Assembly: GCA_029783825.1 (NCBI GenBank) | Contig: JAREIK010002463.1 | Location: forward strand, 1,155,501-1,219,500 | Source: Sapria himalayana | Lineage: Eukaryota > Streptophyta > Magnoliopsida > Malpighiales > Rafflesiaceae | DNA length: 64,000 bases | Reading direction: 5' to 3' | Shown here: positions 24,233-37,410 of the stretch, piece after piece | Position numbering within the stretch: the stretch's first letter is position 1 | Layout: the number at the start of each line of letters is the position of its first letter | Notes under the pieces: model-generated | The model's input: only the letters and a program-made list of their open reading frames with translations | Database searches by the model: none | What the model was told of the DNA's origin: nothing | Made by a program: the position numbers and the translations under genes

Positions 24233-27200
24233 AAAAAGGTGTATTTTCTCTTTATTTTTTTTATATAAAAGAATGGAATTCATAATCCAAGGAAGGATTA
24301 GCCTTCTTTATGACATTCCCCTCTTTTCTTACTCTAGGTAAGTGTTGTTCCCCTCCACCTCTAAGGAAGCCTTTAAAGTAGTTATTATCTAAAAAATGTT
24401 TTCTCTGACATCATATAGAGAGCTTGCTCCGAGGTAAGACTTTGAGTATCAAAAAGATCCCAGGAGTTTAGTATATTATAATTAGTTGTGTATCTTAAGG
24501 AAGAAGTTAAGCACATCAAATTATATTCTAATGGTAAGCATCTTTAGCTCATGTGATTTACTAAGCCATTACATTTCGAATCTCTTTCCAATTAGGAGGG
24601 ATTTTTTTTGGAAGTCAGTGAAATAGTAAGAGTAGCACGTCTATGAGCAATCCAAATGTTTTGGGTAAGAAGGTCTGATTTTAGTCTGACCCTTATGTCT
24701 CTTGACATAAAAGATAATCCATATACAATGTTCGGTGGTGGAATCCAAGTTCCACTAGTCACTTCCGCCCAATTAGTCTATGTAATGCGGCATAAAAGAT
24801 TATCACTAAGGTTCTCGTTAATTACTAAAGCCCTCTTTCTTTGGAGTTGTTCTGGTTCTCGTGTTCTATGTTTTCTTTTTGTTTGTTGGTTTGTCCGGCT
24901 ATTTGAGGAGGGAGAATGTATAAAAGAGTCTAATAAATGAAGTTTCAGGGTTGCTGAGATATTCACCTCTATACGGTAGATAAGTGGATAGGTTCGCGAG
25001 AGGATGACTGGCCCTTTACTTGCATGGGATAGCAAAGCTGCTCGAGCTTGAATCCACTAACAAAAAGTACATTCTTAGACTAAACTAAAAGATTGTAGCA
25101 ATGAAAAAGCAAAATCACTTTTTCACTATTGTAGAGCAGCTTGTTTATCTCATGCTCATGGCAGAAAATTTCCTTTTTGTTGTCATTTTTTAAAGCTCTT
25201 TTTTGCATGTGCTCTACTATATTATATCTGCCACAGGTCTTATCAGCTTTTTTGCATGTTCTCATCAAAGCCATCCTCCTTCCGATCTCTAAAGGGGAGA
25301 TTCCATGAAGCATGAGGCTGGATCCTCTCACATTCTAGAACATCAGAGAGGTGTTCTCGTAAATTAGAGTTACTAATGCACCCGCATGATCAAACCACAT
25401 TAGGCGCTATCCTCAAACCAATCATGGTGTCCTACATCCAAAGAGGAAGGCCAACAAAAAAGTCTGTATGAGCCTATTCCCCCTTCATTGACCACTTCTA
25501 TGCCAATCCATCTTCTCTTTGATAGGCACTAAGTACCAGCTTGCCACCTTTTTTGGGCTTTTGTCGTCAATCTTGGTCACTTAGTCATTCCTGGTCTTGC
25601 TCAGTCTCACGAGTGGAAATGGATCTCTCCATGGCAAGAAGGATTACTTTTAGGTTGTCATTGGTAACTATTGATTTTTGTTTAACTCCTAATACTCATA
25701 GTAGTGCACTTAATAGCCTAAGAGTGGATTAGAAGATATTTATCCTTAATAGCCATAGATGCGCGTAGCGGAATGAAATCGAATAATAAAAATGGTTGTT
25801 ATTAGCTTATAAAAATTATAAAGGTGAAAACTAGGCTCATGTCAGTGAGTATTGAATGTTAACTAATTAATATCATCTAGCATTCATAATCATCCACAAA
25901 GAAAGGAATATGGTCATTCACTTCACAACACTTGTTTTCTCTAAAACTATCAATACTGACAAGCGAAAGTGAAATAAAGAATTCTCTGGTCACTGACACC
26001 ATCTTTCTTCGATCAACCAAAGCAAGAGCATGAAGTTTAGTAGCAGGAGCCACAAGAGCCTCGGGCTAAGCTAACTCGTCAAGTGAGAGCAAGGAGGCCT
26101 TTTCAATAATTCAAGCCTCCTAGTGAACATCCGATAGAAATTGAAGTGCAACTAGCCATTGCCACACCCAAATTGCTAAATTCTAGTATTATGTGGTTTC
26201 TTCCAATGTCGAATCGGGTGAAGGATAACTTTGTACCATAAAATTTTCTCTTTCTAAAGTCAGGACTATATAGAGACAGGCCAAAGCAAAAAAAACTGTC
26301 AGCAGACATAATTTCAAAAGAACTTTTCAATGTTGAAGAAGCTGTGCCTCCATCCCAAAGTAAAGCCTAAAGGACATGCCTATTCTTTGAATGCAACTTT
26401 GGGTCGGAAGGCTAGCCGAAGCCTTTTTTTTATCTTCTTATACTTTTCCATGGCCTTCTATTGAATCCTTACTTGCAAGCTGGACTGGACTATTTCAAAC
26501 AAGTTTTCTTCGATAATCAAGCCAACAAAAAAGATGCAAGCCTACATAATGAAAATATAAGCACCAGCCACCAGAGATGATTCTGTTCGGTTCAAATTTC
26601 TATTTTCACATACCCCATGGCCTATTACTATTACAATATCCTTTCGTGTAGAGATTCCCCATGAACACTGGAATTAGCTCCAACTCATCCTAATACAACT
26701 ACTTATGGATATGATTTTTCATTCTCTTACTAAAGCTATAGGGCAGGCAGATTCAAAATCAAATCCTAATGAGAAGACACATCTCGTCTCCAAGAATGCT
26801 ACCCGGTCGGGGAGTCCTAGAAATGAAAATCACAAATCTATAAGATTGATCGATGGTTAGATCCCACATGTACCGATAAAGCACCATAGTATGATCTTCT
26901 TTCCTTTAGGGTAGATCTACGGCTACGACAGGTCGAAAGCAACCAAGCTAATACTATGGGCTTAAGTTAAGTTTTTTATAGTAAAGGTGCTATAATTTTG
27001 ATAGTGCATGGATTTATTGGTAAGTAAATCTAGTGAGCAGCACATAGCTATGTGATATCTTATTTTACCATACGTATGGTCACCTCTACACGTTGTACCA
27101 CATGTTAGTTTCAAGATTCCTTGTAGGTACATCTTTCCTTACCCTTCATCTAAAGAAGGGACTGAAAGTAGCATTTACTTTGTTGGTCACATAGGAGTAA

Positions 27201-30200
27201 CTTGCATAGTGAAAAAGCCAGATTGATTAGAAGAGAGCGGAGAGATTTCTAGAAAGAATTAGATATCTTTAAATAGAATAATTTGAGTGAAGATAAGTTT
27301 TCAATTCTCTTTCATTCTCAAAGAGGGTTGGGTAAAAATGAAGTAGTAACACAAAGATGACATCTTAATGAAAGAGAATCTCACTCATATCCATAGATTG
27401 AAACTACTTGATATGGTTACTTTCTATCTCTCAAAAGAGTTTGTTGGCAACTCTCTTATTGCCCTTATTTGGTTGGAGACAACTAGGTCAAGTCAAAGAG
27501 AGTTGTCCATTCGCCATCCTTTGTGAGTCCAAATTTTTTTATTAAAAAGTAGTTCCTCATCCAAAAAATGGAAATAATCTCAGGGGAATCCCGACATTTA
27601 TATATCTACATTCCACAGTCATAGGTACTTAGTAATCCCAAACTTTCTTTTTTCTTCCCACTTCTTTTATCTATGGTACGACACTTGATAAAAGTTCAAG
27701 TAATCTAGGTATTCACCTATTATTTTTTATAATAAAGTAAGTAAGTTCTTACTCAAATTCATTTATTTTTTGAAGGCTTGTAGGCCTGTAATGGATTAGT
27801 ACTGGGCCTTCCTCCTATTGAGGCTTTTTCCTTCGTTGGTTCTTTAGATCTTGCTTGAAGTTGAGCATCTTGATTTACTTGAGGAATTAAAGAAGACTTT
27901 GGGAGTAGAGGGTTTAGGAGTTGATTCAATCTACTATGCCTTTTACTCAATCTTCTCGACTTGGTCCCTATCTAGGATCGAGATTTGAATGGAAAGTTCC
28001 TTGCCTCTTGTGCCACGCGTGAGCTGTGTCTACCTAACAAAGGAGGACAAGTCACCACTCATTTTGGGTGAGTATACCCAGGAGTCCAGATCAGCCTATC
28101 TGTGACTGCCATGGGAGGTCAACCTTCTTTATTTCATCCCACCCCAAGGCATGTCGCTTACTAAAACCTAAGAAACATCCCTCTTTAAGAGTAAGAACAC
28201 CTCTCTTGCTAGTCTCATCTGATTGAGTTTGCTTTGCCTATACTTCATTGTCTTTACCTTTCCTATTATTTTCTATGTGGTATCTGAAAGAAAACAAAAA
28301 AAAAGGTTAGGAATAATCTCCTAATTTCTAATTAAGGTCTCTTCCTCTTCTTTAATGGATGGGAACACATCAAAGGAAAAGAATGTTGATTTAGTTGAAA
28401 GATAACAAAAAACTAACTGCCTTATGAGAAATTCAATCTGAACTTTATTGGCTCCATAAACAAAACTTGCAGTAGCTTTTCTAGTCTAATTCTATTCCAC
28501 GGGGATACCAAGATAATGATAATGGCCCATCCTTTTTCTCATAGACTAATTGAACTTCCCGATTTATTGATATCACTTTCTTTAATGGTTGATTTGTCTG
28601 ACCTTTTTCCTTTATTCAGAGGAAACTAAAGGAGCTAGAGCCTTAGAAGAGAAGATTGGAATGAGTCAGTCAACCATGGTGAAAAGGCAGCAAGCACGAG
28701 AGAGACATCACTTCTAATCTATGTGAGAAGTGATAGAACTTTGAATCAGTGAAAGAATCATCATTAACCAATCTTGTATCGGATGCACCATCCCTTGAAG
28801 TAAAGGGTTATCAAGCACAAAGATATGGATTTGACCTGCACCCCCTTTCTTAGAAGTAGAAGCCAAGTGTGGTGGATAGGTGTTTGGCCCCATGCTTTGA
28901 TAGTTTAATTGGAAATTGCCAGCATGCTCTCCTTCCTTTCCATGGACTGTAGAGGGCAGTGGTGCTAGTTCCCCAAACTCCTCATTCTATCAATCGAGTG
29001 AGATGAATTGATAGTAATGTGCCATATGAACAGTAATGGTCCTTTGTAGTCAATATGTTAGTCATTGTGTTATTTTGGACTTATCATTCTGGCCATAGAG
29101 AGATGAAATCCTATTGAGGTCTACTACCTCTTCTCTTGCTTTATAGTGGAACTACTTTATCAACTATAGCTAGTCTCTTGTCATATTGAAACTCTTCCAT
29201 TCAAATTACTAGAGGAATAGACTTTTTTAAAAAACAAACAATATAAATAGCTTTGGATCTCACATTCAAGCCACACAAGAAGAGTGTGAAATCCTTAACG
29301 TAAACCCTTTTCTCTTCTAGAAGAAAAATGACAAAGCTTTATCAATAAAGCAAGTTCTTTCATCAATAAAAAAATGCTTGGAGATTTGTTTCATAGAAAA
29401 ACATTCTTCCTATCCATGTTTCTATCTTTACTTGTAGAGACACCCCTCACCCCTCACCGGACGCTCTACTCCAACAACCATAATAGTTTGAACTACGTGA
29501 CTTGATCCCTTCTGCATAAATGGGGGCTTCATCCACTCTAATTGTTCTACACTGCCAATATGGAATAGGGTAGTCTTCCTTTATTCCAGTCTTTATAAGT
29601 AAGGGCAAGTCAGGCAAGGCTTTCATGCTTCCGTTAGTCAGGTCACTTCTACATTTTTAGAATAAATGAATTACTATGCTTAAATAAAGAGTAGTAAAGT
29701 AACCAATCGAATATAGGTCATTAGATGTGGAAGTTTAGGGTGATAAGAAGCTGAGGTGTGCAGAAGATGGACTTGTTGACCCGTGTCTCGTGTGCCAGGA
29801 AGGGTAATAAACCAAAAATAAAAGGTTTTGCCACCAATGTCATTCTTTAATTCTTTCACTATCAGACGTCACGTCATGGACCAACCGACTTGCAGGTGAC
29901 TTCCACAGTCTACAAAAGATGCATAAATTTCATAAACATCATTTAATTAAATGCAAAGTGGGATTCTCTGGACCAATTCTACGAGGCCTCACTTCCTCTT
30001 GTATTCTCTTATATTATATAGAGCATTCCATCTTCAATCAAGCAATCAAAAAAGCCCTACCCCAATGCCAAGCCAGAGTGTAACCCTTGGTCAGCCAGTC
30101 TACATAGGAAAAGAAAGCCAGTAGGGGGGCACGCCACCCATCAAAATAAAGAAAGCCTATCTCATAAACTCCGTATTAGGCACCCCTTTCCATAAAAAAT

Positions 30201-33200
30201 AAAGGTTTGCAACCCTTATGAAACAAACCAACTGAAACTAAAAGCAGCCCATGCAGATGAAGGAAACTATCTTCTTAGGTGAGATCTTCTATTTGAGCAA
30301 CAATGGCTTGTATACAATGCTCTTGGAAAGACTAGAAAAACCTAGTTATCTCATCATGTCAAAGCTCATAAGAAGATGAGAAGACAAATCCTATGAGCAA
30401 TAGTGAATAAAGTCCGCATCATTCTATATCGAATAAGCAAAAGAAGGGAACCAGTAAACAAGCAAGATAGCTAAGCAGTAATCTATATTGATAGGAAGCA
30501 AGCAATTGATTTATTTCACATTAGAAACTGAGGTAGTCTTCCTCTAGAGAAGTAAAAAGAAATCCACCCTTTTCCTATAGAAAGTGGAGTTAGGACTTAA
30601 TACAATACTGTTACGAGTCCTTAATAACTTTACTAATAGAGGAAAAGAGATGAGTTAGGATGGTGGGAAAGTGGGATCTTCCCCTTGAAAGTTAGCAAAA
30701 GGGGGTTTGGGCATAAAGCAACTTTTGCATCTAATCATAAACTACAATGCTTGGCGGAAAGGGAGGCCCAGAAAGAAGCCTTTTCTCTCAAACGAGGCTT
30801 TCTAGATGGATTTCTCCATGGAAAAACATTCTGGGATGCTCATAGCTACTTGATAGCAAGATCAGTTAATGGATTGTGAAAGTGTATGAATCGAGTCATT
30901 CTGATTAGGATGGTGTGATTGTCAATATCGAGGCATATTGACTATGCTCTCCTAGAACCTTTTTATAGTTACTCATTATTTACACTATTTACATGTTTGG
31001 GTTTGTAGGTCATTGTAAGGAGAAGTATTCACTTCGAAGGGAGGGGTTGAGGGAGTCTCCTCCCATTACTGAATTTTTTGTCAAGCAATTCCATTTGTAA
31101 GATTAAAAAAGTTATTAGCTCAACTCGGAAATATACCACTGAGATAGATATAGGACAAAGCTCACGCTCTATATAAATAGAAATGAAGGCTCAATCAATC
31201 TAGCAAGAGGCAGAAATAATGGCTTAACTTTACTTCACATTTGTCTCTTTGCTGAATTGTTATCAACTAAACGGAAGCCCCTTGTTAGGATGAAGATTTT
31301 AATCAAGAGGAAAAACATCATTATACGATGAAAGATAACTAACTGGCAGCTGTCTGAAGGCAAGTAGTTAAGAACAAAAGCTCGAGCACATGGCAGAAGA
31401 CATACACATTTGGGCAAAAAAAGGTAGCATTCTCTACTGGCACAAGAATAGCAAACATGTGGCAAAGCCCAATAAATCATTCATCTAAAGGATCATATAG
31501 CGTAAAGCTTCCTTGGAAGCTGATCCTATCCCATTGATACAAATCAATACGAAAAACCATTCAATACTTGTCACATCTTTTTTTTTTGGATCGCTTGTCA
31601 AGTAGCGTGAAACTACTTTGGGTCAGTACCCACAGAAAGAAGAAGCCCTACTCAGAGCTGGAAACAAGTCTTTGGTTCTATTTTGCTGAATTTATATAAG
31701 TATTATATAGTAAGGAAATAACAATTCCATAACTTCCATTATTAAGCGAATGTCTCTTATGAAACCATTTCTTTGCATGAAACCCAAATCTTTGTCTTGT
31801 CCTCAAATGAATTGCCATAAAATTTTTGTTCTCCAAAGTTGTTCCTCTAGGGCCTAAAATGTTTCTCTTTTTGTTTGACAAAAAGATAAGGGTTTGACAG
31901 ACTAGTATCTTATACAGAAATAGTCATCAATTCGTGCTCAAGCCCGAAAAGTGCTAAATGTTGTTCAACTGCCCACTCTAGTTGGCTATTCAAAACATGA
32001 GATGAAATTGAGTCTTCTAATTCCTACTTTTTTGCCTATCATATAGTTTTTTGATATGAACACTCTAATTCTGAGGTGAAGTGATAAGGCTGGACTTTAA
32101 AGGCCCACCTTTAATTCCAGGTAGGATGGCTAGAAAATAAAGTTCATTCTGGCCCATGTGACCCATGTAAAAAGTTTAATGAAAGACAATACTCATCTTC
32201 TACTATCTTTAACCCTAGCTTGGAAAGCTTTCCTTGCAACATGTAAGGAGTCTTGCACTTCTTTCCACTTCTTCCTTGGCTTTCCATTGCTCTTTGGGTA
32301 GAAGTATCTTCGCGAGCTCTAGCTTTCTTCTAATGAGCTTTCATCTCTTCATACTCGACATCCTTCCTACAAGTCTTTCTCTCAATATCTAGCTATTCGG
32401 ATGGGATGAGATGTTACACTGACAAACAAAAGTGAATCAATTTCACAGAATAAGGAGTTCACCAGGGCGTTGCTAGGAGATAGTCAATCCTACCCCACCC
32501 ACTTCTGATAAATGAATCTAAGCGAGTATGAGTAGTGGACCAAATGGAACCATGTGTGGTCAAATTGAAAGTAGAGGAAGGATTCAAGGGTGGCAAGATA
32601 GAGACAATCATTTTATTCACAGTAGCTATCCAATGGGAAAACTAAATAAATCAAGCAAGTAAACCAATCAATATTATATCAGGAGTAGTACTAGTAGGAG
32701 TGGAAGATTGAAAGTTAGCTCTTGACTCAAGGGGAGAAGGAATATTCTATGAAAGAAAAAGCATGAGTACACCTGTTGGGAGGAATGAATAGTGGGTTCA
32801 ACCCACCACCTGTGTTAGGTAATTCAACTATTTTAGTTGTTGCTTCTTTGCTCGAAGCTGGTCCCTCTGTCTCTGATCCTAACTCTCATTTGTTTGAGGA
32901 GGTAGGGCAACACTTAGACTGATTGCAAGAAAATACCTGATGCCGTCTACAAGAGAATGCCAAACTTTTTAAATGGGCTCAGGCCGAGTTTGACTAGAAG
33001 TGATAGAAGAAATATTTCAATCACAGGATGCCCGTAGGTAGGGATGAAGTAGTGCACATCCAAAAAGATGAACTATTTGAGTTAGAAGTAGAGTTCATTC
33101 AAGCGCTATGGCCAGATATAATCTATTATAGTAGTAGCAGTGTGGCGCTGCTGGATGTTTTGATCAATAGAAAGAAGAGTCTGCCAAAAAGTTACCACCA

Positions 33201-33304
33201 CCAAGATACGCATAATGATTTGATCTTTTGATCACCCAATTTTTGAAAACCACCCCCTGGGGCTTCCTCCTTACACACGAAAGATTGGATTTCCTGAATC
33301 ACGA
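24233..33304. other. Mitochondrial-like non-coding DNA, no gene recognised
   Basis: Nine kilobases in which I recognise no mitochondrial gene, tRNA or rRNA. Open frames are short (at most 94 codons) and without relatives that I know. I looked for rps3 exon 2, rpl16, cob, cox and atp genes by conserved protein segments and did not find them. Confidence 0.5.
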
Positions 33305-33312
33305 GTCTTATA
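33305..33312 (+). other. 8-bp target-site duplication, left
   Basis: 'gtcttata' directly precedes the hAT-like element at 33,313 and is repeated exactly at 33,761-33,768. Eight base pairs is the size made by hAT transposases. Confidence 0.95.
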
Positions 33313-33760
33313 TAGAGGTGTCAAACGGGCCGGGCCGGCCCAGCACGAGGCACGGCACGGTTCGGCCGTGCCTGGGCCGGCCCGGCACGATAAAAAAACG
33401 TGCCCGGGCCCGTGCCGGGCCCGGGCGAACAAACCACGTGCCGTGCCGGGCCGTGCCTTGGCACGGCACGCCGGCCCACGTGCCTGCGTCGTGACTCGTG
33501 ACCCAACCGGGCCCCGCCCCCGGTAAAAAGACCGCGGGTCGGGTCCAAACAGACCCGACCCGCCCCGCCCCGTCTGCCCTGCCTTGCCGTGCGCCCGTGC
33601 CCGAGCGGGCCGGCACGGCACGGCACGGCCTTGCCGTGCCCACGGGCCGTGCCGTGCCCGAATTTAAAAAACTGTGCCGTGCCCGGCACGGCACGGTAGC
33701 ACGGCTGGGCACGGGAAAAACGGGCCGTGCCGTGCTGGGCCGGCCCGTTTGACACCTCTA
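33313..33760. mobile_element. GC-rich non-autonomous hAT element (448 bp)
   Basis: The element has perfect terminal inverted repeats of 19 bp starting TAGAGGTGTCAAACGGGCC, and the first bases fit the hAT end pattern (T/C)A(A/G)NG. It is flanked by the exact 8-bp duplication 'gtcttata'. The interior is extremely GC-rich, built of short direct and inverted copies of motifs such as 'gtgccgtgcc' and 'gggcacggc', and codes for nothing; the 84-144-codon frames on both strands exist only because GC-rich DNA has few stops. It inserted into the mitochondrial-derived block, so it is younger than the transfer. The source transposase is not in the element. Confidence 0.95.
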
Positions 33761-33768
33761 GTCTTATA
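33761..33768 (+). other. 8-bp target-site duplication, right
   Basis: Exact repeat of 33,305-33,312 ('gtcttata'). Confidence 0.95.
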
Positions 33769-36324
33769 TAATGTATTATGATCAGCTCATATTAATAAAA
33801 AGTCCAAAGAACAATTTGAAGTGGAAATCAAGAAATAATTTCTGGTCATAAAAATAGAAAGGCATGAATTGCACAAGAGCTCTTTCGCTTAAAACACTGA
33901 GCGACTCAGAGGACATATGACAAATTGGTCAAGCCAAAAGATTGCCGACACAAATGCTCCTACCCAACCATGCCTGGCCCTTTACCTTACCTTAAGAAGA
34001 AATAAGGGGGATGAAGCTTGGGAAACATTACAAGAAGTGTATGATACCAGACAATAGGTAACCTTACTTAAGGAGTGGCGGAAAAACAATTGATTGATCA
34101 ATGCGAGTGATCTGTGCTTAGATGCTTCGTAAAACCGCATTAGTCTGTGTGAGGAGCTGATGGATAAGTAGGCTTCCCCTTTCAATTCATAAAATGTGAT
34201 TTGGGACACAATGGGAGTTTGAATGCCTAGGTAGGAAAAATATCACATGAATATAGCACAAGATCACATTTTCTTGCTACCATGGGATCGACCTATGAAC
34301 AAGGTAAACTCAATGGGAACCAAAGAATTGGAGGGTACCACATCGGGCAGAAGACAATCCAAAAGCGAAGGCTCACCCAGCAAATGATGGCCACTTTCAA
34401 GGGGAGTGCTAACACACGTACTTCCTCTCGCTCCCCCCATCCAAATTGCCTTAGCATTTAGCATCTCTAATGCATTCCTTCCCATAAGCATTAGCCTCAA
34501 AATCTTCATCTGAATCCCATTCACATCATTAGAAGCCAAATCTGAAGTGTCAACCAAGCCACCCTTTTTTTTTCCAAACGAATCTCGACCCAACAACTAT
34601 TCTTTTTTCCAGAAGCTGAACCATAAAAGGAAGCAAATGAACAAAATATATGTGATTAGGATATAGAAGCATTCATATCTGAATCAAGGAATGGGTAGGA
34701 CTCAATTCTTGGGAAGAAAAAAAAGTAATTCGATGGAGAGATGTTTTTCATTAAACGGGGATATAGGGCATCTGAATACATTAACTCACCTGCCGACTCA
34801 TCACCCAAAGAAAAAAAAAGAATCTACCAGAGGCAAAGAAGATGAAGAAGAATTCTCCACATCCAAAGCAGCAGCGGCTAAAGCCTCATTCATACCTGTA
34901 GAAGAAAGAGTAATTAACCATTTTCTGAATCTAAAGATACTAAGGAAGCCTACGAAGATCCTAAATCTGTGTATCTAGGGAAATGTGTGGGTTTTAGTAG
35001 GGACATGCTATTTATGATAATGATTATGGGTGGTTCAGTGTGGGGTCAGAAGATAGGCAAAAGAGAAAAGACAAGAAAGAGGGTAACATCACCGATATAG
35101 CCATTTCTACCTTTGATGACATGGCCAGGACTGTCGATGGGGGTTATCGACTCACCTTCAAATACATTTTGCAAAAAGATCAACTTTTAACATTTTCATG
35201 TCATTCTGCTCAAGTGAGATTGGTGCTTGCTCTGGTGCTTATAGCTTCATGGATCTAAATCACCATCTCAAAATGGAAGATATGTTGTTTGTTTGCCCTT
35301 TCCTCATACTTTGGGTGTAGCAGCTCTGCCCTTGCTACTCTAGTGGTTATTCCAAGTGAATTATAAATACTACACTTACATTCGTGTGGGCGAATCAATG
35401 ACTACTGGACTCAAGAGCCTCCTCGACATTAGACAAAAAATGATATGCTAAATACACTAATCTTTCTAGTAGAGTACATGGGTACTGCTCTTCTAAGTTG
35501 AGCTAGCCCGAAAAAGGGAATCTAGGAAGGAAGACCATCTAATCTAGAACCAAAGGACTACTTCTCATGAAGAGTTATTTGAAGGAATCTTTCAGTGTAT
35601 GGCATATGAAGCTTCTGCGAATATCTTTCCATTTGAATTTTAACAAAAGGAACCATGAATAGCTCTTTGCTTTTATGCTTCAAAGAAATAGGTAAGTTGG
35701 GGAGAACCATCTGTTGAAGCACCCATAAGGCTTGAGAAATGACTTTTCTGAGCTGCCTACCTATCTGCTACTCTCGTTGATTCTTTCATAAGATGGTCAA
35801 ACATGCAAGTCTAGCTCACAATTAGCTATGGAACATCTTTTTTGATATCTGCTAATGTGTAGCGTGTTAAGGTATAGAACAAGCTAGCGAGATGACATCA
35901 CCTAATCATTTAGTAGTGGACTAGCCCTAGTGGCGAAAGCAGTTCAACCATGATAGCTCTAGGTGGCTCTCTCAATAAACGAAGGAATAATACGTAACTA
36001 AAGCACTCCAACCAAAGGGAAGCTAAGTGCACACATCTTTGTTGATTTCATTGGATTAGATACCATAAAAAGCATTGGCTTGCAGTCCCTTGTGAACTCA
36101 AATCAAGCAGCTCAGCTTTTTTTTGAACTCTAACTAGCAAAGCACAGTGTGAAACTGGTTGTTTCTATTAGGGTGCCCGGGGCATGAGTTGATTATTGCA
36201 TGATAAAAAGAGTAAAGCCCGACTCAAGGGCTCGTTGTAGACCAAACCTCTATTAGGACTAGGGCATAAAGCATAAAATTCTGCCTAACTAAGGTTGATC
36301 AGGCAAAAAAGTCTATCCTTAAAA
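33769..36324. other. Mitochondrial-like non-coding DNA up to the CACTA-like terminus
   Basis: Same composition and texture as the rest of the block. The 110-codon minus-strand frame at 34,264-34,596 and the 95-codon plus-strand frame at 34,691-34,978 resemble nothing I know. The sequence up to about 36,310 still looks mitochondrial-like. Confidence 0.5.
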
Positions 36325-37410
36325 TACTACAAGAAAATATTAATTTAGCTAGGGATCAATCCCTAGCTAAATTGTAAGGGATTAGCTAGGGTTGCAAGGG
36401 ATTTATGATATTTTTTAGGAAAAAAAATAGCAACAGATTAGTGACGGATTAGCAATAAAAAATTTTTCGAAAATTCCGCTCAAAAAAAGTGGTGGAATTA
36501 GCGACAGATTTAGCGATGGAAAAATTTCATAAATTCCGCTCAAGAAAGCGGAGATTTTAGCGACGAAAAATTTTCATAACTTCCGTTCAAAAAAAACAGG
36601 GATTTTAGTGATGGATATTGCGACAGAATATCCATCGCTAAAAAAAGTATGAAATTAGTGACGGAATTATTGACGAATTTTCCCTTGCTAATTTTTAATG
36701 ACAGAGTTAGCGACAGATTTTCACTTGCTAATAAAATCATTGATTTAGCGAAGGAATTAGCGATGGATTTTTCCTTGCTAATAAAATCCATGATTTTTAA
36801 CAGATTTAGCGACAGATTTTCTCTTGTTAATAAAATACATGATTTAGCGACGAATTTAGCGAGTGATTTTTCCTTGCTAATAAAATCCATTATTTAGCGA
36901 CGGATTTAGCGAAGGATTTTCCCTTGCTAATAAAATTCGTGATTTAGCGACGAATTTTCCCTTACTAATAAAATCCATGATTTAGCGACGGATTTAGCGG
37001 CGAATTTTCCCTTACTAATAAAATCCATGATTTAGCTACAGATTTAGCGATAGATTTTCCATTGCTAATAAAATTCATGATTTAGTAATGGATTTAGCGA
37101 TGGATTTTTCCTTACTAATAAAATCCATGATTTAGCAAAGGATTTAGTGATGGATTTTCTTTTACTAATAAATTCCATGATATAGCGACAAATTTTCACT
37201 TTCTAATAAAATCTGTATTTTAGTTACAAATTCAGTGAGCAAATATCCTTAGCTAATAAAATCCATAAATTAGTGATGGATTTAGCGACAAAATTTTAGT
37301 AAAAGATAAAATCCTTAATTTTGCGACGGATTTAGGGATGGAATTTTTCTAGTAAATTAGATCTGTAATTTAGTTACCGATTTAGCGACGGTATTTCCTT
37401 AGCCATTATT
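36325..37410 (+). mobile_element. CACTA-like transposon terminus with subterminal repeats
   Basis: The end reads 'tactacaagaaaa', one change from the plant CACTA (EnSpm) end CACTACAAGAAAA. A perfect 15-bp palindrome with a 2-base loop follows (36,342-36,373, 'atttagctaggga...'). From about 36,640 to 37,400 come some 14 imperfect copies of a roughly 50-bp unit built from 'atttagcgacggattt' and 'ttcccttgctaataaaatcc', like the subterminal transposase-binding repeats of CACTA elements. No matching opposite end (TTTTCTTGTAGTG) was found downstream, so the element is truncated or its other end has decayed. The 82- and 116-codon frames here are repeat artefacts. Confidence 0.75.

Larger units (their letters stand above)
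1..36324. other. Large nuclear insertion of mitochondrial DNA (NUMT), left edge outside window
   Basis: The block is G+C-richer than the rest of the window and has the texture of plant mitochondrial intergenic DNA. Four mitochondrial signatures are recognisable: nad7 exons, nad1 exons with their group II intron, rps19, and an atp9-like scrap. All coding parts carry stops or frameshifts, and several changes are CGA to TGA or CGG to TGG, as expected when methylated CpG decays in a nucleus. A hAT element with an 8-bp target duplication sits inside the block, which is typical of nuclear DNA. The right edge coincides with a CACTA-like terminus at 36,325; the left edge is not seen. An alternative is a rearranged or misassembled mitochondrial contig, but the broken essential genes and the hAT insertion argue for a nuclear copy. 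Confidence 0.87.

Noticed and set aside
33271..33755. Open frames of 84 to 144 codons on both strands
   Set aside because: They lie in the GC-rich hAT element, overlap in several frames and consist of arginine-, proline- and alanine-rich low-complexity sequence; stop codons are simply rare in such DNA.
34264..34596. 110-codon minus-strand frame
   Set aside because: No recognisable domain, and the setting is decayed mitochondrial DNA; chance is more likely.
36540..36897. Frames of 116 (minus) and 82 (plus) codons
   Set aside because: Translation of the roughly 50-bp CACTA-type subterminal repeats; the peptide repeats with the DNA unit.
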